Origin: Ruania albidiflava DSM 18029
GTDB taxonomy: Bacteria; Actinomycetota; Actinomycetes; Actinomycetales; Beutenbergiaceae
DNA: 64,000 nucleotides
Reading direction: 5' to 3'
Assembly (NCBI RefSeq): GCF_000421225.1
Contig: NZ_ATWL01000009.1
Coordinates: 104,363-168,362, forward strand
In this document: one piece after another, positions 26,322 to 34,869 of the stretch
Layout of the letters: every line of letters begins with the position of its first letter
How positions within the stretch are numbered: position 1 is the stretch's first letter
Made by a program: the position numbers and the translations under genes
Notes under the pieces: model-generated
Databases searched by the model: none
Told to the model about the DNA's origin: nothing
Seen by the model: the letters and a program-made list of their open reading frames with translations, nothing else

Positions 26322-29237
26322 GTGTCGAGCGTAACCACCGAGACCGAAGCCAGCACCGCACTGATCACCGCGCTGCGCTCCGCGGTCCGGGGCGAGGTGG
26401 ACGCGAGCACCCGGCGGCGGGCGGAGTACTCCACCGACGCCTCGAACTACCGGGTCGTGCCGCAGGTGGTCGTCTTTCCCCGCACCACCGAGGACGTGGT
26501 GGCCGCCCTGGAGGTGGCCCGCGCCCACGGTGTCCCTGTCACCTCCCGCGGCGGCGGCACCTCGATCGCGGGCAACGCGGTGGGGCCGGGCGTGGTGATC
26601 GAGTTCTCTCGGCACCTGAACGCCATCCTGGAGCTTGACCCGGAAGCCCGCACCGCCCGGGTGCAGCCCGGTGTGATCCTCACCGACCTGCAGAAGGCCG
26701 CTGCTGCACACGGGCTGCGGTTCGGGCCCGACCCCTCCAGCCAGGCTCGCGCCACGCTCGGCGGGCTCATCGGCAACAATGCGTGCGGCCCGCACGCTGT
26801 GGCCTACGGGCACACCGCCCACCAGGTGATCTCCCTCGACGTGGTCGACGGCCACGGCCGACGCTTCACCGCCCAGGCCGGTGACCTGAGCCCGGTCCCC
26901 GGCCTGGCTGACCTGGTGCAGGCCAACCTGGCCACCATCCGCACCGAGTTCGCCCGGTTCTCTCGCCAGCTCTCCGGCTACTCCCTGGAACACCTGCTGC
27001 CGGAGAACGGTGCAGACCTGCCGAAGTTCCTCGTCGGCACCGAGGGCACCCTGGTGACCGTGCTGGAGGCGACCGTGCGGCTGGTGCCGCTGGCCACCTC
27101 CCCGGTGCTTCTTGCCCTCGGCTACCCGGACATGCCGGCAGCCGCCGATGCGGTCCCGGCGATGCTGCGCCACGACGTGCTCGCCGTGGAGGGGCTGGAC
27201 GCCGAGCTGGTGGACGTGGTCCGCCAGCACAAGGGAGACCACGCCGTCCCGGACCTGCCCGAGGGTGCCGGCTGGCTGCTGATCGAGGTCGGTGGCGACA
27301 GCCCCCAGGACGCCCTCGACCGGGCCCACGCAGTGGCCGCCGATGCCGGCACCGAGGCGGTACAGGTCATCCCGGCGGGGCCGGAGGCTACCGCCATGTG
27401 GCGGATCCGGGCCGACGGCGCCGGCCTGGCGGGCCGCACGGCCACCGGTGCCCAGGCCTGGCCCGGCTGGGAGGATGCCGCTGTACCACCGGACAACCTG
27501 GGCAACTACCTGCGCGAGTTCCAGTCGCTGATGAGCTCCTACGGTGTGACCGGCCTGCCGTACGGGCACTTCGGCGACGGCTGCATCCACATCCGGATCG
27601 ACTTCCCGCTCACCGACGAGCCCGGGGCCCAAGCCTTCCGGTCCTTCATGCTCGACGCCGCCGACCTGGTCGCCCGGCACGGCGGCTCGGTCTCCGGGGA
27701 GCACGGCGACGGGCGGGCCCGAGGCGAGCTGCTGCCGGCCATCTACTCACCGGATGCGATCCGTGCCTTCGAGCAGGTCAAGGGTCTGTTCGACCCGGCC
27801 GACCTGCTCAACCCCGGTGTGGTGGTCCGGCCCCGCCCGGTCGAGGCAGACCTGCGCCGGCCTCAGGCCAGGCCGCTGCCGCTGCTGTCCGGGTCCGGAT
27901 TCTCCTTCGCCCACGACGGTGGCGACTTCACTACTGCCGTGCACCGGTGCGTGGGCATCGGCAAGTGCCGGGCGGACCTGCCCGACTCGTTCATGTGCCC
28001 CTCCTACCTGGCCACCCGGGACGAGCGGAACTCCACCCGCGGCCGGGCCCGGGTGCTGCAGGAGATGGCCACCGGCACCCTCGTCGACGGTTGGGACTCC
28101 GCAGAGGTGCACGAGTCGTTGGACCTGTGCCTGTCCTGCAAGGCCTGTGCCTCAGACTGCCCGGCGGGCGTGGACATGGCCCAGTACAAGTCCGAGGTGC
28201 TGCACCGCACCTACAAGGGCAAGCGCCGTCCGATCGCCCACTACGCGCTCGGCTGGCTGCCGCGCTGGGCCCGGGCGATCACCGCTGTTCCGGCCGTGGG
28301 CCGGCTGGTGAACGCAGTGCTGGGCGTCCGCCCGATCGCCAAGCTGGTGCTCAATGCCGGCGGGATGGACCCCCGCCGAAAGATGGTCTCCTTCGCCGAG
28401 GAGTCCTTCGGGCACTGGTGGCGCCACCGGCCCACGGCGAGTATCAGTACGGCCGGGCACCCGGCCGCCCAGGGTGACCCGGCCACACCGGCGGACCAGA
28501 CCGGGCACGGTGAGCTCCGCCGTCGGGACGTGCTGCTGTGGGCTGACTCCTTCTCCTCCTACATGGACACCGGCGGCGCTCGCGCCATGGTGGAGCTGCT
28601 CGAGGAAGCAGGGTTCACCGTGCGGGTACCCGCGGGGCACGCGTGCTGCGGCCTCACCTGGATCTCCACCGGACAGCTCGACGGCGCTCGGTCCCGGTTG
28701 CGGCAGACGATGGACGTGCTCAGTCCTTACGCCCGGGCCGGGATCCCGATCGTGGGGGTAGAACCGTCCTGCACCGCGGTGCTGCGGTCCGACCTGCTGG
28801 ACCTGTTCCCGGACGACCCGCGTGCCCGGTTGCTGGCCGAGCACACCCAGACCCTCGCCGAGCTGCTCACCGGGCCACAAGCACCTGAGGGTTGGCAGCC
28901 CCCAGACCTGACCGGCACCACGATCATCGCCCAGCCGCACTGCCACCAGCACGCAGTGATCGGCTACCAGGCGGACCTGGACCTGCTGCGGCAGGCGGGG
29001 GCCGAGGTCACCACGATCACCACCTGTTGTGGACTGGCCGGAAACTTCGGCATGGAGAAGGGGCACTACGACGTCTCGGTCGGCGTCGCGGAGCAGTCGT
29101 TGCTGCCCACCCTGCGCAGTGCACCCGAGGGAGCGGTGTACCTCGCGGACGGGTTCTCCTGCCGCACCCAGGCCGAGCAGCTGGCCGGGATAGATGGCGT
29201 ACACTTGGCGCAGTTGCTCAGGCGGGCAGGGGCGTAG
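26322..29237 (+). CDS. FAD- and iron-sulfur-containing D-2-hydroxyacid dehydrogenase (YdiJ/D-lactate dehydrogenase type)
   Basis: The 971-residue product combines an FAD-binding PCMH domain (about residues 45-225, RGGGTSIAGNAVGPG), an FAD-oxidase C-terminal domain (to about 530; GHFGDGCIHIR and SGEHGDGRARG), a di-cluster ferredoxin-like region (CVGIGKC...MCPSY, then CLSCKACASDCPAG) and two cysteine-rich CCG motifs (GHACCG, TTCCGLAGNFG). This order is that of YdiJ and other quinone-linked D-2-hydroxyacid dehydrogenases. The GTG at 26322 is favoured: a -10-like CAGACT ends 6 bases before it, implying a leaderless transcript, and upstream residues do not match the family. It lies beside the NAD-dependent D-2-hydroxyacid dehydrogenase but has no LacI operator. 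Confidence 0.88.
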   Translation: MSSVTTETEASTALITALRSAVRGEVDASTRRRAEYSTDASNYRVVPQVVVFPRTTEDVVAALEVARAHGVPVTSRGGGTSIAGNAVGPGVVIEFSRHLNAILELDPEARTARVQPGVILTDLQKAAAAHGLRFGPDPSSQARATLGGLIGNNACGPHAVAYGHTAHQVISLDVVDGHGRRFTAQAGDLSPVPGLADLVQANLATIRTEFARFSRQLSGYSLEHLLPENGADLPKFLVGTEGTLVTVLEATVRLVPLATSPVLLALGYPDMPAAADAVPAMLRHDVLAVEGLDAELVDVVRQHKGDHAVPDLPEGAGWLLIEVGGDSPQDALDRAHAVAADAGTEAVQVIPAGPEATAMWRIRADGAGLAGRTATGAQAWPGWEDAAVPPDNLGNYLREFQSLMSSYGVTGLPYGHFGDGCIHIRIDFPLTDEPGAQAFRSFMLDAADLVARHGGSVSGEHGDGRARGELLPAIYSPDAIRAFEQVKGLFDPADLLNPGVVVRPRPVEADLRRPQARPLPLLSGSGFSFAHDGGDFTTAVHRCVGIGKCRADLPDSFMCPSYLATRDERNSTRGRARVLQEMATGTLVDGWDSAEVHESLDLCLSCKACASDCPAGVDMAQYKSEVLHRTYKGKRRPIAHYALGWLPRWARAITAVPAVGRLVNAVLGVRPIAKLVLNAGGMDPRRKMVSFAEESFGHWWRHRPTASISTAGHPAAQGDPATPADQTGHGELRRRDVLLWADSFSSYMDTGGARAMVELLEEAGFTVRVPAGHACCGLTWISTGQLDGARSRLRQTMDVLSPYARAGIPIVGVEPSCTAVLRSDLLDLFPDDPRARLLAEHTQTLAELLTGPQAPEGWQPPDLTGTTIIAQPHCHQHAVIGYQADLDLLRQAGAEVTTITTCCGLAGNFGMEKGHYDVSVGVAEQSLLPTLRSAPEGAVYLADGFSCRTQAEQLAGIDGVHLAQLLRRAGA

Positions 29238-29292
29238 TTGGGCATCTGTTGACGTTCCCTTCACATCACGGTCCTAGGAGAGGCGCCCGTCG

Positions 29293-30360
29293 ATGCCGTC
29301 TTTCGCCTTCGAGTCCGGGTATCTGGTGCCCGCTACGATCGGAGCCCCGAGCACCAGTCCGCTGACCCCGCAGATCCGTCAGGCGCTGCGCGACTACCTG
29401 TTGGACGTGATCGAGGCGGACCTGTTCCCGGTGGAGTGGAGCGAGGAGAGCGACCCGGTGCTCACCGCGATGGACCGCGCTGGCCAGGTGGTCACCGCAG
29501 TGGTCACCGACCGACTCGACGGTGCGGAGCTGATGCGTGCGCTCGCTCGCGCTGGTGAGGCCACGGCCACCCCGTGGCTGACCATCGCCGGACGCTACCG
29601 CAGCGGGGTGGCCGGCTTCCGCCGGGACTGGAACGCTTTCCGGGAGTCCCGCCCACCCGGTGCCACCCCAGGTCCGCAGCTGTACGTGGTCGCCGGCGAG
29701 ATAGACCGGGAGGTGCTCGAGGCCACCCGGGTGCTGCACGGTGTCCAGGTGTTCGCGGTCGACGCCCGGCAGACCACGAACGGCCAACAGCTGTTGGACG
29801 TGACCGCAGTGCAACCTGCCACCATCCGCGTGCTCGACGGCCAGGTGGTGCACGAGATCGACCCGGCACTGACCGCGCCGAGCGCGAGCAGCCCACCGGC
29901 AGGCGGGGGACACCCCACCGAACCGGAGCCTCCAGCACCGGTGGATACCGTGCCGACCCCGGCGGACGCTGAGCCGGTGGCAGCGCCGGAGAGGGCGCGG
30001 CCCGAACCGGCGAGTGCCGTGCCGACCGCCCCGACGCCGCGGTCCCAAGAGACGCCGGAGACCTCGCCGGATCCGCACCTACGGGCCGTGGCGCAGCTGG
30101 TCGGTGCACCCATGCCGATCGAGCTGCGCCACGGAGGCCGGGTGGAGCACGCGGTGCTCACCGCTGAGGGGGCGCTGCAGCTGGGCGGGCGCACGGTCAG
30201 CACGATCGAGCGCGCCACTGAGCTGCTCGGCGGTGAACCGCAGCAGGCCTGGACCTCCTGGCACGTGGCCGGATTCCCGATGGCAGACGCCCGCGCGGAG
30301 GCGACCGGCACCACCGCCCCGGTCCGCGCCTCCCGCTGTAGGCGGCACCGGAACCACTGA
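29293..30360 (+). CDS. Uncharacterised protein with possible RAMA-like C-terminus
   Basis: I do not recognise this 355-residue protein. Residues 1-195 look like a globular alpha/beta domain (DAVVTDRLDGAEL-like and VVAGEIDREVLEATR stretches). Residues 196-265 are a Pro/Ala/Glu linker. Residues 270-330 (MPIELRHGGRVEHAVLTAEG, LQLGGRTVSTIERATELLGG, AWTSWHV) resemble the RAMA/DUF4357 module found fused to DNA-processing and restriction proteins. The likeness is by eye only. AGGAG lies 13 bases before the ATG. It has no signal peptide or membrane segment and stands alone after the FAD/Fe-S gene. Confidence 0.55.
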   Translation: MPSFAFESGYLVPATIGAPSTSPLTPQIRQALRDYLLDVIEADLFPVEWSEESDPVLTAMDRAGQVVTAVVTDRLDGAELMRALARAGEATATPWLTIAGRYRSGVAGFRRDWNAFRESRPPGATPGPQLYVVAGEIDREVLEATRVLHGVQVFAVDARQTTNGQQLLDVTAVQPATIRVLDGQVVHEIDPALTAPSASSPPAGGGHPTEPEPPAPVDTVPTPADAEPVAAPERARPEPASAVPTAPTPRSQETPETSPDPHLRAVAQLVGAPMPIELRHGGRVEHAVLTAEGALQLGGRTVSTIERATELLGGEPQQAWTSWHVAGFPMADARAEATGTTAPVRASRCRRHRNH

Positions 30361-30628
30361 CCTGCGCAGCGCCCTGCGCGGCAGGCTCCGAGCAGCGGCA
30401 GGACTCCGCTCAGGTCTGGAGACGCCGCTGCGTAGCAGCGCTGCGGTCACCAGGTGCCGAGCGCCGGTAGTCGGTGAGCTCCAGAGCCAGGTCGACGGTG
30501 TGCACCCGGCCAGGCTGAGCTCTAGGTGCGCGGGGCGCGGGGTCCATCATCGCGGACCGGAGCGGGCTGATCTTGCCCAGCGCCGGCTCGGCTAACCTCG
30601 AGGGGACGACGAGAGGCAGGGTGGGTAG

Positions 30629-31624
30629 ATGCTGCGCTGGGGATTGATCGGACCGGGACGGATCGCGGCGAAGGTCGCGGCCGACTTTCCGAACGTGACC
30701 AATGGGCGGCTGGTGGCGGTCGCCTCGCGCGACCAGGCACGGGCGGAGGCGTTTGCCGCGGAGCACGCAGCCCTTGCCGGTCACCCGGTACGGCCTCTGC
30801 AGGGTTACCAGGCACTGCTGGACGATCCGGACGTCGACGCCGTCTACATCGCCACTCCGCACAGCGACCACGCCCGGCATGCGATCGCGGCCATCGAGGC
30901 CGGCAAGGCGGTGCTGCTGGAGAAGTCGTTCACCGCCACCCTGGACGGCGCCCGGCAGGTCGTCGAGGCGGCACGGGCGCACCGGGTGTTCGTGATGGAA
31001 GCGATGTGGACCCGGTTCCAGCCGGCGATACGACGCGCCCAGCAGCTGGTCGCGGACGGCGCGATCGGACCGGTCCGGGCCGTCACCGCTGATCTGGGCG
31101 TGCGCCGGGAGCTAGATGTGACCGACCGGATGTTCGCCCTCGAGCTCGGCGGCGGCGCCCTGCTCGACCTGGGCGTGTACGTGGTCTCGTTCGCCCAGCA
31201 CGTGCTCGGCGCCCCGGACCGGGTGCTGGCCCACGGGTCGCTGGTGCCGGAGACCGGGGTGGATGCCGAGGCCGGCATCCTGCTCGGATATGACGACGGC
31301 CGCAGCGCCACCCTGCAGATCTCCTTCCGGCTGCCACTTCCCGGTAACGCCCGGATCTACGGCACCGAAGGTTGGATCGACATCCCACCTCGGTTCCACC
31401 ACCCGGACCGCCTCGTGCTGCACCGCACCGGGGCGGACCCGATCACCGAGGAGCTGCCACCTCGCGGCGCCGGCTACGCTCTGGAGTTCATCGAGGTGGC
31501 GGAGTGCCTGCGGGCGGGGCGGCAGGAGAGTCCCACCATGCCGCTGGCTGACAGCCTGGCGGTACAAGGGGTGCTGCAGCAGGCTGCCGACCAGCTGGGA
31601 GTCGCCCTGCACGACCGCTGGTAG
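30629..31624 (+). CDS. Gfo/Idh/MocA-family oxidoreductase (dihydrodiol dehydrogenase-like)
   Basis: This 331-residue dehydrogenase has the N-terminal motif GLIGPGRIAAKVAADF, the family lysine in LLEKSFT (Lys93-94 region) and the phrase MEAMWTRFQPAI typical of the dimeric dihydrodiol dehydrogenase/glucose-fructose oxidoreductase-like branch. GGGALLDLGVY follows in the C-terminal domain. The ATG has a purine-rich AGGCAGGGTGGG upstream. It is monocistronic, without a regulon operator, so it is probably unrelated to the catabolic locus. The 268-base gap before it contains no gene I can support. Confidence 0.85.
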   Translation: MLRWGLIGPGRIAAKVAADFPNVTNGRLVAVASRDQARAEAFAAEHAALAGHPVRPLQGYQALLDDPDVDAVYIATPHSDHARHAIAAIEAGKAVLLEKSFTATLDGARQVVEAARAHRVFVMEAMWTRFQPAIRRAQQLVADGAIGPVRAVTADLGVRRELDVTDRMFALELGGGALLDLGVYVVSFAQHVLGAPDRVLAHGSLVPETGVDAEAGILLGYDDGRSATLQISFRLPLPGNARIYGTEGWIDIPPRFHHPDRLVLHRTGADPITEELPPRGAGYALEFIEVAECLRAGRQESPTMPLADSLAVQGVLQQAADQLGVALHDRW

Positions 31625-31656
31625 GTGCTCACCGTGTCGGCACGGGGCCCGCAGGA

Positions 31657-31708
31657 GCGATACCCGCGAGCACGATCTGGCGCGCCAGGTATCGAATGAA
31701 TCGATTCG
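31657..31708 (+). repeat. 52-bp intergenic palindromic repeat, copy A
   Basis: This copy has the inverted arms GCGATACC (31657-31664) and GGTATCGA (31688-31695) separated by exactly 23 bases, one spacer base, then the palindrome TGAATCGATTCG (31697-31708). The same layout is found at 57425 and, inverted, at 58331. It lies between the convergent 3' ends of the oxidoreductase and metX. Confidence 0.75.
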
Positions 31709-31753
31709 CACGACGAGGCGGGGAGGGCGGGGAGAGGCGTGCCCGGGCCTGGG

Positions 31754-32962
31754 TCAGCCGGCCAGGAACTCCGAAAGGATCGCGCCCACCTGGTCGTGCT
31801 CGATGAGGAAGCCGTCGTGCCCGTGGTCGGAGCGGAGCTCCCGGTAGATCCCGTTCGGCACTCCCGCGGCGATCCGCTGGGACTGCGACGGCGGGAACAG
31901 CCGGTCGGTGTCCACCGCCAGGGCGAGCGTGCGGGCCCGGATGGTGGCCAGCGCCGACTCCACCCCGCCCCGGTCGCGGCCCAGGTCGTGGGTGAGCATC
32001 GACTCGGTGAGCGCCACATAGGAGTTCGCGTCGAACCGACGGGCGAGCTTGTCCGCGTGATGGTCCAGATAAGACTGCACAGCGAACCGACCGCCGCCGC
32101 CGAGGGGGTTCTCTCCGCCCTGCGGCAGCCGCCCGAACCGTTCGTCCAGCTCGTGCGCGCTGCGGTAGGTGGTGTGCGCGATCTGCCGGGCGATCCCCAG
32201 GCCGACGTGCGGCCCGTCGCCGTCCGCGGCGTCGTAGTAGTCTCCGCCGCGGAACTTCGGGTCGGCGCGGATCGCGCCGAGCTGAGCGTGCGCCCACGCG
32301 ATCTGGTCCGCGGAGGTCTGCGCGCTGGTGGCGATCGCCGCGATCGCGGCGACACGATCTGGGGCGGTCACCGCCCACTCCAGCACTCGGTGCCCACCCA
32401 TCGAGGCGCCGATCACCAGCTGCCAGGCGCCGATACCGAGGAAGTCGGCGAGCTCAAGCTCCGCGGCCACCTGGTCCCGCACGGTGACGTACGGGAACCG
32501 GCTGCCCCATGGCGTCCCGTTCGGCGCGTTGGACGAGGGACCGGTGCTGCCCTGACAGCCACCGAGCACGTTCGGTGCTACGACGAAGTACCGGTTGGTG
32601 TCCAGGGGACGGCCCGGGCCGATCTGGTCGGCCCACCAGCCGGCGGAGGCGTGCCCCGCTCCTGCCTCACCCACGACGTGGCTGTCTCCGGTGAGCGCGT
32701 GCAGCACCAGGATCGCATTGTCCCCTGCGGGGCTGAGCTCGCCCCAAGTCTCGTAGGCGAGCGTGACCTCGGGCAGCTGCCCACCGGCTTCGAGCGGCAA
32801 CGGGCCGAGTTCGACGAACTGTCGGTTGCCCACTGGCTGGTCCTCCCGCCAGGCGCCGCTGGCCGGTATGGGAGTGGTCGGGACGTGGCGCCGCCGGGCA
32901 GGCCGGGGCGGCCGGACGACTCGTCCGGCCGGCCCGATCGGACGGCTTGTCACGGGGTACAC
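31754..32962 (-). CDS. metX: Homoserine O-acetyltransferase
   Basis: The 402-residue alpha/beta-hydrolase-fold enzyme transfers an acetyl group from acetyl-CoA to homoserine, the first step of methionine synthesis. Motifs include the nucleophile elbow GASMGG (Ser187), the acid Asp353 (DTDRLFPP) and the base His382 (HGHDGF), together with LHALTGDSHVVGE and NVLGGCQGSTGPSS, which are diagnostic of MetX. The GTG at 32962 has GGAGG seven bases upstream. It directly follows metY (17 bases), so the two form one operon. Confidence 0.95.
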   Translation of the reverse strand: MYPVTSRPIGPAGRVVRPPRPARRRHVPTTPIPASGAWREDQPVGNRQFVELGPLPLEAGGQLPEVTLAYETWGELSPAGDNAILVLHALTGDSHVVGEAGAGHASAGWWADQIGPGRPLDTNRYFVVAPNVLGGCQGSTGPSSNAPNGTPWGSRFPYVTVRDQVAAELELADFLGIGAWQLVIGASMGGHRVLEWAVTAPDRVAAIAAIATSAQTSADQIAWAHAQLGAIRADPKFRGGDYYDAADGDGPHVGLGIARQIAHTTYRSAHELDERFGRLPQGGENPLGGGGRFAVQSYLDHHADKLARRFDANSYVALTESMLTHDLGRDRGGVESALATIRARTLALAVDTDRLFPPSQSQRIAAGVPNGIYRELRSDHGHDGFLIEHDQVGAILSEFLAG

Positions 32963-32979
32963 GGTAGTTCCTCCAGCGC

Positions 32980-34335
32980 TCAGGCGCCGACCGGTGCGTC
33001 CACCGAGTCCGCGGCGGTGGCCGCTGCTGCCGCGGCGAAACCCTTCTCCAGGTCGGCGAGGATGTCGTCGATGTGCTCCAGCCCGACAGACAGACGCACC
33101 AGCCCCGGGGTGACGCTGCTGGCAGCCTGCTCCTCCGGAGTGAGCTGGGAATGGGTGGTGGACGCCGGGTGGATCACCAGCGAGCGCACGTCCCCGATGT
33201 TCGCCACCAGAGAGTGCAGCTCGAGGCCGTCGACGAACGCCCGGCCGGCCTCCAGACCGCCAGCGATCTCGAAGGCGAGCACGGCGCCGGGTCCCTTCGG
33301 CGTGTACTTCTGCGCGAGCGCATAGTATGGGCTGGAGGGCAGACCGGCGTAGTTGACGGTGAGCACGTCGGACCGAGCCTCCAGCCACTCGGCGACCTTC
33401 TGGGCGTTCTCCACGTGCCGCTCCACGCGCAGGCTGAGTGTCTCCAGGCCCTGGATGAGCAGGAACGAGTTGAACGGGGAGGCCGCCGGGCCCAGATCGC
33501 GCAGCGCCTGCGCTCGTGCCTTGAGGATGAAGGCGAGGTTGGCGCCGAGAGCGCTGCCCACACCCAGGTCCCGGGCGTAGACGAGGCCGTGGTAGCTCGG
33601 GTCGGGCTCGTTGAAGTTCGGGAAACGCTCGGGGTGCTGTGCGTAGTCGAAGGTGCCACCATCGACGATCACGCCACCGATCGAGGTGCCGTGACCACCG
33701 AGGAACTTGGTGGTGGAGTGGACCACCACGTCCGCGCCGTGCTCGATCGGGCGCACCAGGTACGGGGTGCCGACCGTGTTGTCCACGATCAGCGGCACAC
33801 CGATCTCGTGCGCGACGGTGGCGACGGCTTCGATGTCCAGGATGTCGCCCTTGGGGTTGGGGATCGTTTCCCCGTAGAAGAGCTTGGTGTTCTCCTGCGC
33901 AGCTGCTCGCCAGGAGGCCGGGTCGTCCGGGTTGTCCACGAACGTGACCGTCAGGCCCAGCTTGGGCAGCGTGTGGTGCAGCAGGTTGTAGGTGCCGCCA
34001 TACAGGGACGGGCTGGCCACGAGGTGGTCCCCGGCCTCGGCGACGTTCAGGATGGCGACCAGCTCGGCTGCTTGCCCCGAAGCGACCACGAGGCCGCCCA
34101 CGCCGCCCTCCAGCGAGGCGATCCGGTCCTCGGCGACGCCGTTCGTCGGGTTGGTCAACCGGGTGTAGATCGGTCCCAGCTCAGCGAGCGAGAACCGTTT
34201 GCCGGCGTGCTCGGTGTCCTTGAACACGTACGAGGTGGTCTGGTAGATCGGGACAGCCCGGGATCCGGTGTCGCTGTCCGGGGTGTGGCCGACATGGATC
34301 TGCCGGGTCTCGAAGCTCCAGCTGCTCTCGCTCAT
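32980..34335 (-). CDS. metY: O-acetylhomoserine aminocarboxypropyltransferase (sulfhydrylase)
   Basis: This 451-residue PLP enzyme of the Cys/Met-metabolism family makes homocysteine from O-acetylhomoserine and sulfide. The PLP lysine is Lys210 in HSTTKFLGGHG. Other landmarks are YTRLTNPTNGVAEDRIASLE and the C-terminal SVGLEHIDDILADLEKGF. AGGAGA precedes the ATG. It is co-transcribed with metX, giving the direct-sulfhydrylation route. A leader of unknown length with two inverted repeats lies upstream. Confidence 0.95.
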   Translation of the reverse strand: MSESSWSFETRQIHVGHTPDSDTGSRAVPIYQTTSYVFKDTEHAGKRFSLAELGPIYTRLTNPTNGVAEDRIASLEGGVGGLVVASGQAAELVAILNVAEAGDHLVASPSLYGGTYNLLHHTLPKLGLTVTFVDNPDDPASWRAAAQENTKLFYGETIPNPKGDILDIEAVATVAHEIGVPLIVDNTVGTPYLVRPIEHGADVVVHSTTKFLGGHGTSIGGVIVDGGTFDYAQHPERFPNFNEPDPSYHGLVYARDLGVGSALGANLAFILKARAQALRDLGPAASPFNSFLLIQGLETLSLRVERHVENAQKVAEWLEARSDVLTVNYAGLPSSPYYALAQKYTPKGPGAVLAFEIAGGLEAGRAFVDGLELHSLVANIGDVRSLVIHPASTTHSQLTPEEQAASSVTPGLVRLSVGLEHIDDILADLEKGFAAAAAATAADSVDAPVGA

Positions 34336-34376
34336 CTCGGTCTCCTTCTCGTTCGGGGTAGGCCGGGATGCAAGCA

Positions 34377-34416
34377 TCGACGCGCGTCGAGGCGACCATC
34401 CCGGGCGGGGTGGTCG
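34377..34416 (-). promoter_or_regulatory. Inverted repeats in the metY leader
   Basis: Two inverted repeats stand 41-81 bases upstream of metY: an 11-bp hairpin (34393-34403 with 34406-34416, one wobble pair, almost no loop) and the perfect palindrome TCGACGCGCGTCGA at 34377-34390. They could be an attenuator or a repressor site. I could not match the sequence to a SAM riboswitch. The rest of the 534-base gap (34336-34869) has no gene I can support. Confidence 0.4.
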
Positions 34417-34688
34417 TACACGTCGGGCTGGTCAGCGCGTTGCTCCAGAGCGGAGACTCATCGCGCAGAGGGCATGCCGAACGTGCGCATCAGCGACACA
34501 TTCGGCGGAACATGCTGGACAGCGTACGTGCTCGACGTGCGCTCCGGACAGTGCGTCTCGAATGGCGGACAGCGGGGGCTCAGAAGTGCGAGATCCTGCG
34601 GCGCGCGGTGCAGACGGGCGCGCGGTGGCGAGTCTCGATCGCTGAGCGCTTGGTGTGCAGGCACGTGTGGTGTGATGGGTGTGAAAGT

Positions 34689-34737
34689 TGTGAATAAAGG
34701 GGCTTGTGTTCACAAATCCTTCGAGATCCAGTACGTT
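34689..34737 (+). promoter_or_regulatory. Promoter and inverted repeat upstream of the NlpC/P60 gene
   Basis: A -35 TTCACA (34709-34714) and a -10 TACGTT (34732-34737) are separated by 17 bases. The -35 box forms the right arm of TGTGAA-N14-TTCACA (left arm 34689-34694), with another TGTGAA at 34680. The stretch is markedly richer in A/T than its surroundings. The repeat is a candidate binding site for a cell-wall regulator. Confidence 0.5.
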
Positions 34738-34869
34738 AGAGCGCGTTCCCGTCGTCAACGTCAATGCGACACGCCGTGTTGTCTTGAAGTTTCGATGGGG
34801 CTTGCGGCGCCGCAGGTTGCGCGCTGTGAAGGGTGAAGCCGCTCCAGCGGCAGGTGAGGAGCAACTTCG

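Noticed and set aside
30361..30628. Short frames in the gap before the oxidoreductase at 30629
   Set aside because: No ribosome-binding site or protein-like composition; they appear to be chance open frames in GC-rich DNA.
34336..34480. SAM riboswitch upstream of metY
   Set aside because: There are stems, but I could not match the conserved core of SAM-I, SAM-II or SAM-IV.
34738..34869. c-di-AMP (ydaO) riboswitch before the NlpC/P60 gene
   Set aside because: Context is typical for that riboswitch, but the conserved core sequences are not visible; only an AGGGTGAA-like stretch near the start codon resembles it.
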